Below, in pieces: positions 33,006 to 46,130 of a DNA stretch of 64,000 bases; position 1 is the first letter of the stretch, and each line of letters begins with the position of its first letter. The notes beneath the pieces were generated by a model. It saw only the letters and a program-made list of their open reading frames with translations, made no database searches and was not told the DNA's origin. The stretch is taken from the NCBI GenBank assembly GCA_031841125.1, contig CM063114.1, positions 7,564,001-7,628,000 on the forward strand. Reading direction: 5' to 3'. Position numbers and translations under genes: made by a program. Origin of the DNA: Acanthococcus lagerstroemiae (Eukaryota > Arthropoda > Insecta > Hemiptera > Eriococcidae).

Positions 33006-36000
33006 TCGTCCCTGCTTCTGCGTCGAAATCGTGACGTCATGCTTACGTGAAGCTGATGTTTTGCCAACATCAACATGCAGTGTTGCACATGATAGAGCGT
33101 GAAATTTCCTTTCCAATCATACCAACAACTCATTTTCCCCTAAAAATGTATATAGCACTATTTTGCTCTGAGGTGTGGATTTAAAAAAAAAGGCTTGGGA
33201 AAAGATTGACTTAGACCGGTCCTAATGATGAGTTTAAGTCACTGATTGATTGCATTGTAGTATTAAAAAAAGGACATGGCTTTGAGATAACTAATTTGAT
33301 TTTTTCAACTGACCATAATCTCATGTACATTATTCTCAAATATAAGAGTACATACAAGCAATAAAGTTCCTATAAAAGAAAATTGGAACAGTAAGTCCAT
33401 ATACGCACGAAAATAGCCTGTCCAAGCTATACTGGAATCACTGACCAAGCCCAACTCATTAAGTTCTGAAAAATACTACACTATAGCAGTAGGAAAGCTT
33501 CAAACAACTCAAAACTAGAAGATAGTGACGTGCACCAACCACTTCAAAACTAAACAGAAAGCTTACGTAATCTGTTTAAGCATAGCCTAATGTAATTCTT
33601 CTGAACAAAAAACCAAAATAAATACATAAATAAATACTTTATTCTCCCCTTCCAACAGCCGGAGACAAAAAAAGAAAAATAATCTGAAATGATAATAGTA
33701 ATAATGAAAAAAAAAATCCTCTGCACACATGCACCTAATTCACTTACACTTACATTCATTCACGCAAGCACTCCGGCAACGCACCCCTATGAACACACCC
33801 ATACACAAACACACATACAATCCCCAGATACACCCACCATCTCAAAAATACGAAATAAAACTGAGTATAATTTCAAAAGCAATCCGATTAGTGCAAAAGG
33901 AAAGAGAGGTCCTGAGAAGGGACAAGTTAATAGAAGAAACATTAGACCAATCCAAAAATATACAAAAATTAAATTAAAAACTTGCACTTGGCACTCAGTT
34001 GACTGCGTATCTGAAGAAGGACAAGGGGAGGGGATGTACAAGATAGATGAAATCAACCAAATTGCAATGGAATTTTATAAAAAGCTGTGTGACTCAGACA
34101 GTAATTCAGACATAGGCAGCTAGGACCCTTTCTCTCAACCACAAGAAACAACGAGTGAATTGAATTTCTATTTTCTCAGAAGTAAAAATAATAGTAGATC
34201 CGCTTTAAAAAAATAAGGCACCCAGTAGTGATGGAATCAAACATGAACATGTCAAGTTTGGGGGTGGGGTAGGCTCATAAAAGCTCTAACAATTTTATTC
34301 AACAAAATGAAGAATTCTCAGAAGAACACCAAATGACTGGAAACATTCTGATATGATTTTACTATTCAAAAATGGCAACAGACACAGAACTGGAAACTAT
34401 ATGAACCCATTAGTCTATCCCCAATAATATCCAAAAAGTTTTCAAAACTGTTAGAACTAAGAATAAACCACACATTAGAACACCAACAACCTCCTGAGCA
34501 AGCAGGTTTTAGGCAAAACTTTTCAACTCTCAAACATCTACGTATAATAAACCAAATCCTCGAGAAAACCCAGGCATAAAAATTTGTTTTTAATTGATTG
34601 CAATAAGACATTCGATTCCTTAGACTACAAATTCATGATAAAATCACTATAACATGTAACCAAGGAAGCATGAGGATGATTCAGGAAACGTACTCAAATT
34701 TGGAGGGTAAAATATAGACATACTTCAAAATATAAAAGAAGTACATCAGGGGATGCCCACTCCCTCATTCTGTTTAACAATATATACTACAGGAAATATT
34801 CTGACAACTAGATTAGTGGTAGAAGGGATTAAGTACAAACGGTAAAAAGATAACAAATTTAAGGTTTGCGGATGAAGCAATCCTAATATCCGATTCATAT
34901 CTAGAGCTTTAAGAAACGATTAAAATCCAAACACTAAGGGGCAGGTAGCTGGGTTGACTATAAATCTGGGAAAGTCAAAAATAATAACAAAAGAAACCCC
35001 CCCCCCAAAAAAAAAAAAAAAAAAAATTAAAATAATAATAATAATAATAAAATGAAATGAAAAAAGACTTGAAACTGGTGGAAGAAGCAATATATGTATC
35101 TAGGACAACTAATTTCATTCGACAATAAAATGGAAAAGGAAATGAATAAGTCTAGCTCGGAAAAAATTCTGCTTTCCAAATCATACTCGTATTTTCAAAG
35201 TTAAGTTGAAGCCCATTCAAAAAATTAAAATCTCAAACATGTGCGTCCTGCAAGTATTGACTCATGATCATTTCAAAATTAATGTCAAGAATATCAACCA
35301 CACAAAATAAAATAAATTCTTGACAAGAAAAGATGGACAAAATTCTATGATAGAATTAAGAAAACAAGTACCAAACATAAAAAATGCAATAGTATTTACC
35401 CGTAACGAAAAAATGGGGGGGGGGCTTATTGCTAGACTCTTTACAGCCCGATGGGCATATCGCACAACTTTTTGGATGCTTATTAAAAAAGTTGAAAGAC
35501 GGGCAAAGGAAAACATAGAAAGATGAAATTAGTAAGTTCCTTAACAGAAACTTTCAAAGGGTGACCCAAAACAGGAAAGAATGAGAAAGGGTAAAGTACA
35601 CCTTCGCCCTGAAAGTGCTGGGGGTATTTTCAGTTTCAGCCAAAAGACATACATCATTGTAAATACAATAATACGTCAAATACTATAAGTACTTATCGTA
35701 TATAGTTTATGTCCTGTGTACTAGATTTAGTTGTAAACTTCTTCACAATAAAAGTTATTGATTGACTGAACAGATTTTTACATCGAACACGTAGACTTCT
35801 CGAACAAGACTCAGGGAAGCGACTTTCCTAAAAAGAATTCCAATTCTACTGAGATGCAATAATAGATTTCAAAATTAAACTGGAAAACTTTTCAAAAACT
35901 TATTAAAGTGACTTTCTTTAGAAGGATAACTCTAATTATACAGAGTACAACTTTGAGGTAGAGTTAGAAAAATCGTTAGTTCTCTAACATGGATATTATA

Positions 36001-36330
36001 CAAATGACTTTCGCTACGATGCGAACACGTAAAATGTGTAAATTTACTGAAATCTTGTATGTGAGGTAGATTCTGTTTTTGAAAATACGACGTTCATATT
36101 ATGACTTCGAATTCAACAGATTTAGTGATTAAGAAGGAAAGGTGAGTGTATGATTAGGCAGCGCTTCCCTTCCCCTCACCATTACTAAGAAAATTATGGA
36201 TCAAAAATGAAGTTAGCGATGCTTACGTGCACTGTACTATGATTTTCCACGTTTACAGTATACACCTTCCCACCCTCCCTCACGTGCTGTCTTTCTTACA
36301 CTGATAATGTCAGACAGAGGACGCGATATA

Positions 36331-36804
36331 TCATCTTTTTGCGGCAACTGAATAGGCAAATTGTTCAACGTATTGTTCTTGCAAATGATCGCTGGAGTTT
36401 ATTGAAGGTAAATCGAGGAAGAGAGGCACGAATTTCTGCATAGACAACCAATCGCACGTCCGTGTTTTAATTTGCATAGCCGAACATTGGAGGAATTTCC
36501 GAAAAACCAACTGGACTGCAATATTGCTTATTGCATTGTTATAAAACTGAAGGAGTGTCTGGATGACCAATTTCTGAATTTCTTCACAGTGCTTGAAAGA
36601 AAGTTAAAAGGCAGGCATCTGTTTATACCAATCTGGCAACAATAACAATTGTTCAGTTAACATTTTAACAAACATTTCAGGAACCCGTAGCCAGGGGTTC
36701 TTAAAGAGTTCTGACATAGCGGCTGTGTGAGAGATTCCGCTATTTCCAACATGAAGCGAATGAGTGATTTTCAAAAACTGGGTATTTAATGGCAAAACCC
36801 CCAT
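36331..36804 (-). pseudogene. ~155-codon reading frame with one internal stop, unknown family
   Basis: A single minus-strand frame encodes a helical, gene-like sequence (SELFKNPWLRVPEMFVKMLT, LPDWYKQMPAF, then KLVIQTLLQFYNNAIS and KFVPLFLDLPSINSSDHLQE) ending at TGA. It is interrupted once, by TAA at 36604-36606. Most ORFs in this half are repeats, but this one has protein-like composition and no repeat copies in the window. A processed pseudogene or degraded mobile-element domain is possible. I do not recognise it. Confidence 0.45.
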
Positions 36805-37094
36805 AAAATGAAAATTATTAAAATATGTACTTGTTTTGAATATATTTGTACGAATAATTCATTTCAGTTCAAAACATTTTATAATACAATTTTCCGTTCA
36901 ATTTTTCTTGAAATTTTACTAATTAAATCAAATTTTCCATCAAAAAATTATTTGGTGAATTTTATGATTTTAGCAAAAGTAACATTCTAAACAGTGTTGA
37001 CAGTTTTCAATTTCTTGTGTTTTTTCTTTCTTCATTTCTCGAATAAAGTATTTTTGAACTACCATATCCGATAAATCTCCCCGTCACAATAAAG

Positions 37095-37385
37095 GTCTCA
37101 CGGGGCCGTAGTCACTGAAATTGATTGAAACTCTTAAGGAAAGGTCCGGCTGATGGCCACCGAATTCTAGGTTAACGCTGGATGAGCGTTGCCACGATCG
37201 GCAGGTGTCCCATGAGAGCCGTAGCAGGACAGCGCAAATCCACGTCAAGGAGAGGTGAAATGGAGGCCTGGACCAGCCTCAAAACGTCCCCTTTGGTCGT
37301 CGACGCGATACTCGAAAGAGTATTTTCCGGGGTCAAGTATGGAGTCTGGAGAGCGACTTTGGCATGCGTACATCGCCATATGCTC
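37095..37385. repeat. GC-rich dispersed repeat, copy 2
   Basis: Shares CCTCAAAACGTCCCC, GACGCGATACTCGAAAGAG and GCGACTTTGGCATGCGTACA with the copy at 30425-30715. It is followed by a stretch rich in GAGTCTTAA words (37390-37570) that also occurs, inverted, just before copy 3 (40850-41160). Confidence 0.65.
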
Positions 37386-37570
37386 CACCAAATGAGAGCT
37401 CTTCGGGAATATTGTTATAACTCGAAAAGATTAATAACCACTCATGAAGACTATTTTTTGAGAGTCTTTAAACAGCCTTAAGAGTCAATAAGACTCTCTA
37501 AGATGCAGCTTAGACTGTGCAAATCTTTTTCTAATTCATTAAGACTGCGCAACACTTTGTTGAGACTCAT

Positions 37571-40500
37571 GAGCCGCGTTGGGAAGGCAATGCTCCCAGA
37601 AGTAGATGCGACCAGAAAACCTTCTGATGAACATAAACAACATGAAAATTGGAATAATTGAAAATGAGCGCTCTGCGGCACCTGAAGGGTTCATGGTAGA
37701 GAATGGAACCCCAAAAATGATTTTGATGGGTTGAGAGAAGAGCATCCACTAAATCGATACACCATGGTTAATATGCAGTAAAATTGTAGGTTACTTTTAA
37801 GTTATGGCTTAGAAGATCTTCGAAGTAAAGTGACATGAAAATGTTGCACTTGACAACCCGAGATACCTATGATCATATATATACCACGATCAACACAGTA
37901 GACCACCCCTCAATTGTAACATAGGTTTAAACAGATGTTTAATTCATTTCGATAACGATTAGCCTCTAATTTGTAAATTGTGGTACCTAGGAAGGGTCGA
38001 CGGTTCAAAATTTTCAACCCTAAAATACACCGTTATTTAATCTTAGTCTTCTTCTGTGGCACACTCAGGAATCGGTTCAGAAACCTACAAATCGATTTGT
38101 ATCTGGAATTTTATGTTTTAAACTCTCCCATCCTCCCGCTTAGAGTAACCCCATCGACTATTACTTCACATTATGGAACCATACTATTTCATCTTGAATC
38201 AGCAGTAGATGATCAGTCAGAAAGTTGGAGTACAAGTTTGTAACACATTTAAAGACAGAAAAACCCAATTTTTCTTTTAAAAAGTCAAAACTTTTTGTTT
38301 TTTACCCATAAGCAGGGGAAAGAGCTTGTGGCACTTTCTTTAATTTGATGGACCTGAAACAGTCTAGGATTTCTTTTTTTAATTTTATTGCAACCGATTT
38401 TGGATGGGAGCTCGAGGAAATTCTGGGAAAATCCATCAAGAATAAGGATACACACGATTTCATTTTTTGGGGAATAAGGAGGTGGTCATCAGCATGAGCT
38501 CCTGTATGTCTGTATTTTAGCTCATTGGAATTGAAAACTCTGCAGAAATCAATTATTTCAACTGAGGAAAGGAGCGAGCCATCTTACTATTCTTAAAAAG
38601 GAATGGTAACTATATTCAAATCACTCTTCTTCAGCATCAGCCAACGGGGTTTTGCAGTCAGAAGTCCATGGTATGGTTGTGGGTAGTTTGGACACTTTAA
38701 CATCATCTGGAACCGCGGAAGGGGTCCTCAAAATTAAAGCGGGCCTTATACAATACATAGTGCAAATAACGGAATCGAGATATGGATTGAAGAAGCTTCA
38801 AGATCACGGCGAAAGTAATATTAAAATCAAATTTGGTAAAGTCAATAACCCATAGAACGGCATCCGCATTGCTTTTTGAAAACATGTTGAGCTCCCGTTC
38901 CTTTTAGGTACCACAATTTGCAAATTAGGTGCTAATCATCAGAGATGAATTCAACGAATCTTTAAATCCGTATAACGACATCCACATATAGCAAATTTAC
39001 AAATATTTTGAGTCCGCATCCTTTCAGGAGCCAGAATTTTTACAGACAAACCAATTTCAAAATCAAATCCTGTGACCTTAACACTCACCCGGGGATATCT
39101 CGATTCGATGATTTGTACTATGAGAGGTGTACAACGTTTAATTAAAATAAAAATAAAAGTTATTTTTCTATACTGAATAACTCAGAAAACACTCAAATTT
39201 CGAACCCTCGTATCCCAGTACAGAAAAGAGGAAGAGGAAAAATTCCAGGGGTGGGCACATGAAAATATAGAGAAAGAACTGCCAGGGTCATTTGCATCCC
39301 TTCACTTCGCTGATGACAGTAAAAAATATCAAAGAATCTGTGTCTTCCTCTATAGGGCCTGTGTTAATGCACAGCAAAATGAGGGTTAGGACGTTTTGAG
39401 GGCGGTTACGAAAAATAATGAGGGATATCTCTTGTGCAAAGTTTGATGAAGAATCATTTTCGTCTGGAGCGGTTTCGTCTACGGCTGATACTTCTCAAGT
39501 TTCCTCGGAAAAACTAATTTTGGAGAGACACGCTTAGCCACTTAGAGGACAAAACTTCAACTAGATTCTTATAGGGACTTCTTAGTGTGTTGACTGTTGT
39601 GAAGGTCAACTACACTTTCAGACCAAATTTCAATTTGTAGTTAGTTTAGACTAACTTGGCAGTTTAAAATACATTTTGGGTAGTCTAATTCCTTTGCTTG
39701 TTACTTAAAACATGTAGCATTTCCAGTCGGAATTATTTAAAAAGTCGGAAACCCGGGAATTTTTGAGGGCCAGTTGGGGAAAGTAAAGAAGCTAAGTTTC
39801 CTTGCAAGATTTGTAATATTTCAGTCGAGATTTTCTGTTTCTCCCTCCCTCCCTCCCCGAGCATGTTCTTCACACCGCACCATATCTTTTCAACCTTTCA
39901 ACTAAGGAGGTGAAACCTTTGAAAATTCTTCAATGAAATTTAAACATCGTGTTATTTTTACACCAAAAAGTGCAACTTTCAGTTAAACGAGCATATTTGA
40001 AATATAAACTTTTTCATGTTCCACCGAATATACACTCGGAAAAATGAACAGAAATTCAGGTAAACTTACAAACTAAGTCCTCCGACCCCGGGCTGCCTCT
40101 TGTCACTGTTAGGTCGTATAAATAATATATTTCGGGCAGTTCTAATAACTGTTTCGATTAACCTTATTTGTTTTGAAGTTCATCTAAAACGCAATTTCGA
40201 AAATGTTTCGCTGAATCGAAGTTACTTTCTTTAATGTAAGTTATTATAATAATTGCCGCTTCTATCCCTATTACGTCCCACATGCTTGGCCTCTCCATAT
40301 ATTCATTATCATCTGTATTATTCATGACCTTATTTCAACATCTTTAAATGAGATACACACTCCGGGAGGGTAATAATGCAGTCAATAATATTTGACAGTC
40401 CATTTTTATCCCGGTTCACAAAGTTTGACATTTACAGGAGTTCTTTGATACTCCGTATGTTCGACTATTGTTAGTAACATTCCCCCCCTCCCAAGTGTTT

Positions 40501-41159
40501 AGTAAGAGACTACTTGAGGAAAGCCTCACCTGACACTGAAGCCGAAACCACAAAGCTGTCATAAGCAATATTTGAAGCTGAAGTCTGTCATTTAAATAAT
40601 TTTGTTTAAACTCAGAGCCAAAACTTTCTAGTTTTACTCCAACCTAATACATCGTCTCTCCTCGCCGGGAAAGAAGCTCTAGGAAACGGAACCAAAAAAC
40701 CATAATGCCTCGCTGACTTTTTGTATTTTGTCGAAGAGAAAGATACACAGAAAATAGAAAAATCCTAAATTAAACTCATCTCGTCTTTAAAAAATTACTC
40801 TATCAATCTTAGCGGAGTTTTGAGGAATGTTTGTAAGTATTACGAGAGCATTGAAGAGTTCTCGATGAGTCTTCACGAGTTCTAATGCGCCCTACCCATT
40901 GGAAAGCCTTTCTTCAGAAACTAAGCACCTGGCAAAATTAGATCCTTAGTGTAGAAAACGCGGAAAGCGTAAATTTTTTCTACACAGTTTTTAAATATTA
41001 CCAGTTTTAGGGTTAACAAAATTGAAACCGCTCCTTTTCTCCATAAAGTCATTTTCGCACGCTTTAGGAGTCTTAATGAACTAGTTCGAATGCGTCTTAA
41101 ATAGTCTTCTATGAGTCTTGAATCTGAGCAAAGTTTCATAGTAGACAAGTCTTATGTTT
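37571..41159. other. Long stretch with no gene recognised
   Basis: I see no exon with both a plausible splice site and gene-like composition. Some phrases around 38280-39100 recur weakly at 61250-61560, so at least part is old dispersed repeat. Confidence 0.4.
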
Positions 41160-41500
41160 GTCTTTATGCCTTATCAGTTCCCCCGGCAGGGCTCCCCCGT
41201 CGTCACTAACTCCCTGCGTCGACACACCGACCAAGACGAGGAAGTGCGGGGTGAGTAAAGAGGAAACGCGTCCGGCTATTCCAGGCGAGTGCTCGGGGAG
41301 CGCAGACCTCGGTCAGTAGGGAACCCCATGGTGGCCCTTGCAGGACGTGCCCATCGGAAGCGGCACGGCGAAATGGAGGCTCGGCCCCGGCCTCAAAGCG
41401 TCCCTCCGGCCAACTGATGCGATACTCGAAAGCCTAGTTTCCGGGGCCGGGGGTGCGCTGTCATAGGGGCCACTTTGGCATGAGTGCATCGCCATACGTC
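41160..41500. repeat. GC-rich dispersed repeat, copy 3
   Basis: Matches copy 1 over CCAAGACGAG, CCCATGGTGGCCCT, CCTCAAAGCGTCCCTCCGGC and GATACTCGAAAG. Longer than copies 1 and 2 because of small insertions. Confidence 0.7.
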
Positions 41501-43794
41501 CTACCACACCATGCCTTATTAGTAGTGAAGAAGAAAATAGTTGGACTGTCCCTGCAGTTTTCGATTTTTCAGATACGCAACCCCTTCCGGCGTTTTTTCT
41601 CACACGGAGTAGGAAACGGAGGCGAGTATAGACAGGGGAAGGAACAAGGAAGGGACTTGAGAGGTCTCAGGTATTCCCAAAACCTAGTCTGTGTTGGACA
41701 GGAATTCTTCCGCGGAACAGTACTATTAATAAGCCAGTTTTTAGGGTCGGCTACGAGTAGCTGAGCCTATTACAGTCGAAATTTTGCTTCTCATTCCTTT
41801 TCCAGTATGAGTTGAATCACAATTCAGTCCAGTGTTACGTCGTTTCGGATGTGTAAAGCTTATCAGTTTTCAGTAATGTTCATTGATCTGAGTTACAATT
41901 CAGTTCAGTGACGCTCTTCATTTTCAAGGTGTGAAACCAGTTAGTTGAGAATAATAAAAGTAATTATAAGCAACAACTTCGATTTTATTAGGGTCAGTAA
42001 TGAGCCTCTTGAAATCACTTTTTTTTCTCTACGTATTTTTCTTCTTCAGTAGTGCTTATTGATCTCGATCTTCAGTACTGTGCAAGAGTCATTTTCCATG
42101 TATAGAGATGAAATAATGAAAAATAAAAATAATGATAATTGATATTTCGGATTTTACTTATAACTGGAGTATTGTGACTTTCGCACTTTTCCACAAAAGG
42201 AACTATTTCCTCGAGGAAAGTGAAGAAATTAACTGGATTCAGGAGTGGTAAGTAGTATATAGTCTGTTAGTGTGAATAATGGGTTCTCAGTTTTTAATGT
42301 AGAATTTCGTTGGATCAAACCAAGTAGGTACATACAACGTTCTGTGGAACTCTTATCAGTAAATTTTCCAAGGAATAATGCGATATGAATTATATATGCC
42401 TCATAATATGGTCGAAGAATTAATGTTAATTTTGGTATTCTGTTTCAGGTTTCGAGGGATGAAGCCTAGCGTTGTGGTAGTCTTCCCCCGAAGAGGAAAC
42501 AACGGCGCTACCCTCTATGGCGATAATGGGAATGTATGATGAGACAAATGAACAATTAAGCGAATCGAAATCAAATTTTGTAGCTTGTTGTTTAATTCTT
42601 GAATATTGCGAAGATATTCATCCCAAGGATGTATATTGTATAATGTATAAGTTGCGATAGATTGTTTTTCTGTTTTCTGATCATTCTATGTCAATGCTGA
42701 AGTACATAGTTATGACGAACACATGTACTTCCAATTCCGGCCCAGCAGCGCTAGTATCGCGCACAACAAAACCATGACAATTGGTGAACGGGGCGGGTAG
42801 TAGGCGGAAGCTTTCTTTAAATCGATCGAAATCAATTTTATGAGAGAAGGTAACTTATAAGAAATTTTACGCTCTACAAATTTTGTTTACTTAATTTTCC
42901 CGCTAAATGGCTTCGTTCTCGACTTATTTTGAGACAACTCAATTAACATTCAAATAGGAAAATCGTCCTGATCCCGTTTTCAATTTTGCCGATTATAGCG
43001 CTCTTAGCGGATGCTCCCGAATATTCTCAAAACTGGATGCCAGTCAACAAGTTTTGATAGTATTAGTGATAATCTTGGTTATGCCTATGCCAACTGTAAA
43101 CTTTATTTGAATCGAAATAAAATTCCTTTCTTGTCTTTAGCGTATGGAGAATTATCTTTTCCTAAGATGCCACCCAGTGTTGTTAGACATAACAAAATAA
43201 AATGACAATTGAATCATAGAAATTTTGTCATAATGACAAAACTATTTATCAGTTTTGTCGTAAGACAAAATGGAAATGATAAACTATCCTTTCGAGTATC
43301 GCACCAGTGCCCGCGGGACCGAAAATACTATATATGTTTCATATTAATTGAACAGAGTTCTGGAAAGACAAGATGACCTGAGCAGCTGGAATTTTGTGTG
43401 GTTTCACACAAGTCTTTCAAGTGCTAATTGATCAAGAATGTTAAGTATGAGTCAGCTTATAGAAGAACCTTTCTTCATCACTTCATGTTCCTGTTATTGT
43501 TATGTAGTATTTACCTTCTTGCTGTCTTACTTCTTTCATTCTTGTCATTTGCTTTTATTCTTACGTTCAAAGGGAAACTCAGTAAGTTGCTATTGTTATT
43601 TGTCAAAGTTTGTGTATTCCTTATCCTTTCATGCCCCTAATAAGGTAATAATTTGAAGAACTTTTCATGTAAACAACCTAAGTCAATTTTAAAATTTCAA
43701 CTTCGCCACCCGACAGCAATGTGACTGCCGCTGTTCTGCTGGATGTTTTCATGGGAAGCTCAAACTCTTTAATTTTAAAAATGTAGTTATTGAC
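41501..43794. other. Non-coding stretch
   Basis: No gene seen. Around 43215-43275 TTTTGTCATAATGACAAAA-like palindromes appear; the same motif is dense at 44335-44495, on the other side of the MITE at 43795. Confidence 0.4.
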
Positions 43795-44246
43795 CAGTGT
43801 TGCCATATTGGGCGACATGTCACATTTTGGGCGATTTGAGGAACTCATTTTACGACTAAAAATCGCTGTGGGCAACTGTGAACGATGTGGGCGACTTGAG
43901 TTTTTTGTTAGCATTTTACTAATTTTTGGTCTAATTTCATCAGAATTTCAAAATTCAAATTCAGTTTCAGTTCTCCTCGTCGCATATTGTTGTTACTTAT
44001 CAGTTGTGACTATGACAGTGTTGCTCATGTCAAAAATCGCAAATACAAATAATTTCTATCCTCCTACACCGTATGAACACTGAAAAAGGACTATATCATA
44101 AGGACGTAAGGTCTCTCCCTGTGGATTGTATATCTTATACATGATATATCACTGCAATTATTTAATCAGGAAAATTAGGTTGGGCGATTTGGGCGACCCT
44201 GAATTAAAAAATTGGCGACTTCGTTTCAAAATATGTGGCAACACTG
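43795..44246. mobile_element. hAT-like MITE, 452 bp, perfect 8-bp target duplication
   Basis: TTATTGAC flanks the element at 43787-43794 and 44247-44254. The ends are CAGTGTTGCCA and TGGCAACACTG. The interior has repeated TGGGCGAC/TGGGCGATTTG words near both ends. No transposase. Confidence 0.92.
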
Positions 44247-44627
44247 TTATTGACTACTATGTAACCTTTGTTGTAATAACATTGGTGGAATTGGATTGTA
44301 TGTAAAAATACCTGTAAATTAACAGGTATTGGCATTTTGACAAAATGACAAAATAATTTTGTCATGACTCATGACATAACAAAAACCATGAAAAGACAAA
44401 ATAATAGAACTACAAACATACCAAAACTCAGGACATAACAAAAACAAAAACGAAATGCTCGTCCGACAAAATGATGAAAAATCGTTTTGTTTAACATCAC
44501 TGATGTCATCTGATTTGTTTGGAATTGATTGAAGAGTGCACCTTCCCGTCAGTAGAGTGATAAGTGATAGAGCTGCGCGACTGCAGTCTGCAGCTTTGCA
44601 ACTGGACGCCATTAAGCAAGATAGAAC

Positions 44628-44832
44628 CAAGCGACATTTGTTGACAAAATGAGTTATTAGTATCGTTGGAAAGAGCGTAAGAAGTAGAATTTTTCAAAAT
44701 TGGGCCCCCGATACAAAAATGTGTCCCCACGTTGAAAAGAGCTTATCAGTAAACGCTATGTCATATAATTTCTATATACCTCTTGAACTTCGAATCACGT
44801 GTTCTCAAAAAACAAATTTTGTCGCTTGATTC
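44628..44832 (+). repeat. ~205-bp dispersed repeat, copy 1
   Basis: Nearly the same sequence occurs in direct orientation at 48662-48870: both read GTTGACAAAATGAGTTATTA, TTGGAAAGAGCGTAA, AGCTTATCAGTAAACGCT and TTTTGTCGCTT. The copies differ by scattered substitutions and one short indel. Confidence 0.85.
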
Positions 44833-45099
44833 TGTTATACTTAACAGCGTCCTATTTGAAGGTGTTGCCGATCCTCTTCAAGTAGCGAAGTTACTCGTTA
44901 ACTTGAGATTTGAAACGTTTCATGTTGAGGAGTTTAATATTTTCATGTCTTTTGTAATATATTTTGGGCACCATGAAGTCGATATTTTCTCTGAAGAATT
45001 TTTTGAGCAGCTAGCATCCGGACAATGAGAACAGTCTTCTCGCTTTCAGTCGGAACTTCATTCGGAACAAAAGAAACCGTGATCAAAATCATAGACTTG

Positions 45100-46130
45100 T
45101 AGGCATGCGTATCTGACGAGGGTGGTCACTGGTCACCTGTTCGGACGGAAAGCGAGAGTGGCTTATGCAGTACACCGACTACATAGGACGTAATCTGAAA
45201 GTGAAATTTCAATACTCTCCACAGGTAGTAAAAAAAAAAAAAGGTGACGAAAGTAGCATCTTCGCTTTAACTATAGTGTCATGGATTGTCGACTATCAGC
45301 ACCAAGTTCGCGAGATGAGTTCGGAAGCATTTGCACGCCCACGGGCGTGCGCGAACGTTTCTTAAAACTCGACTGTAGAGAAAATCCGGTTGCTTTTGAC
45401 CAAGCTTGAGGTGAATTTTAAGCTTTTACCGGCGTCGCCGACAGAAAACGTGATTACACGATAACCCGATGCTCGAACAAAATTAATTTATCGGTCAAAT
45501 CGAGTCAAAAGCGAAAGTGGTTTTTCATTTCAGTTGTGGTCGTCGTGTATAGGCTGCCCAGGCCACCTCTCTGCGATCTATGCACAGGTCGGAACGATCT
45601 CGATCCCGGCTGAAATATTTGAATCACACGTTCCGGCCATGGTCAAGTTCTCAATTTACGCGGGCACTTCCACAACCAGTACCGGCGCTGGAGCCGATAA
45701 CGAGACAGTTAAAATTCAACTTGAACGTCGACTTCAAATTCACGTCCAACATCGACGCGTGTATTTGGGTTTTACAAATTTCCTTTCCACGTCGTGCTCG
45801 TTAATCGCAAGGTCGTCAAGAAGACTCCGTCCAGAATTCGTATCCGGTTCTCGAACATTCTCGCCAGAATTACGTACGTGTGGCTGGCACGAGGTCGAAA
45901 AGCTCTGTGTGCCGAAGTATCCGAGGCGTCCAATTCGGACGAATTCGATTCGTCGACTTATTGCAGCAGAGATCAGGGCTCGTCCGGGGGCAGGCAGCAG
46001 ACGCCGCTGTCATCCAGATCTACAATAATTCGTGACGTGCTATTTGGGCGAGCGTTACTTCTGCACGGCGATTACATTGGTCGGGCCAATGGGTCATTCG
46101 TCATTTCGCAATCGAGATTGAATTAGCCTA
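45100..46130 (+). promoter_or_regulatory. CpG-rich block; possible promoter/5' exon region
   Basis: This ~1 kb is distinctly richer in GC and CpG than its surroundings. Several overlapping plus-strand frames are open (notably 45534-46028 and 45794-46126), which the composition alone could produce. A short exon-like segment (ATG at 45165, donor CAG/GTAGTA near 45225) can be joined in phase to an acceptor at 45533 (TTTTCATTTCAG). No frame matches a family I know, so no CDS is called. Confidence 0.35.

Larger units (their letters stand above)
31079..35765 (+). pseudogene. Degenerate full-length-like RTE/BovB-type LINE
   Basis: Endonuclease: QTLTIETLN (split by a SINE) then VRTLKRG, LKKIDILGISEVGG and LIIMGNFNNQTG. 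After a rearranged middle (32290-33850) the RT follows: FKNGNRHRTGNY, EQAGFRQN-like segment near 34495, DCNKTFDSLDYKFM near 34600, and RFADEAILIS near 34860 where the catalytic Asp-Asp is Asp-Glu. The C-terminal region GLIARLFTARWAYRTTFW lies at 35430-35480. Many frameshifts and stops; certainly inactive. Confidence 0.8.

Noticed and set aside
38652..38855. 67-codon plus-strand frame as a host gene
   Set aside because: No splice context or recognisable motif, and overlapping frames on the other strand are equally open.
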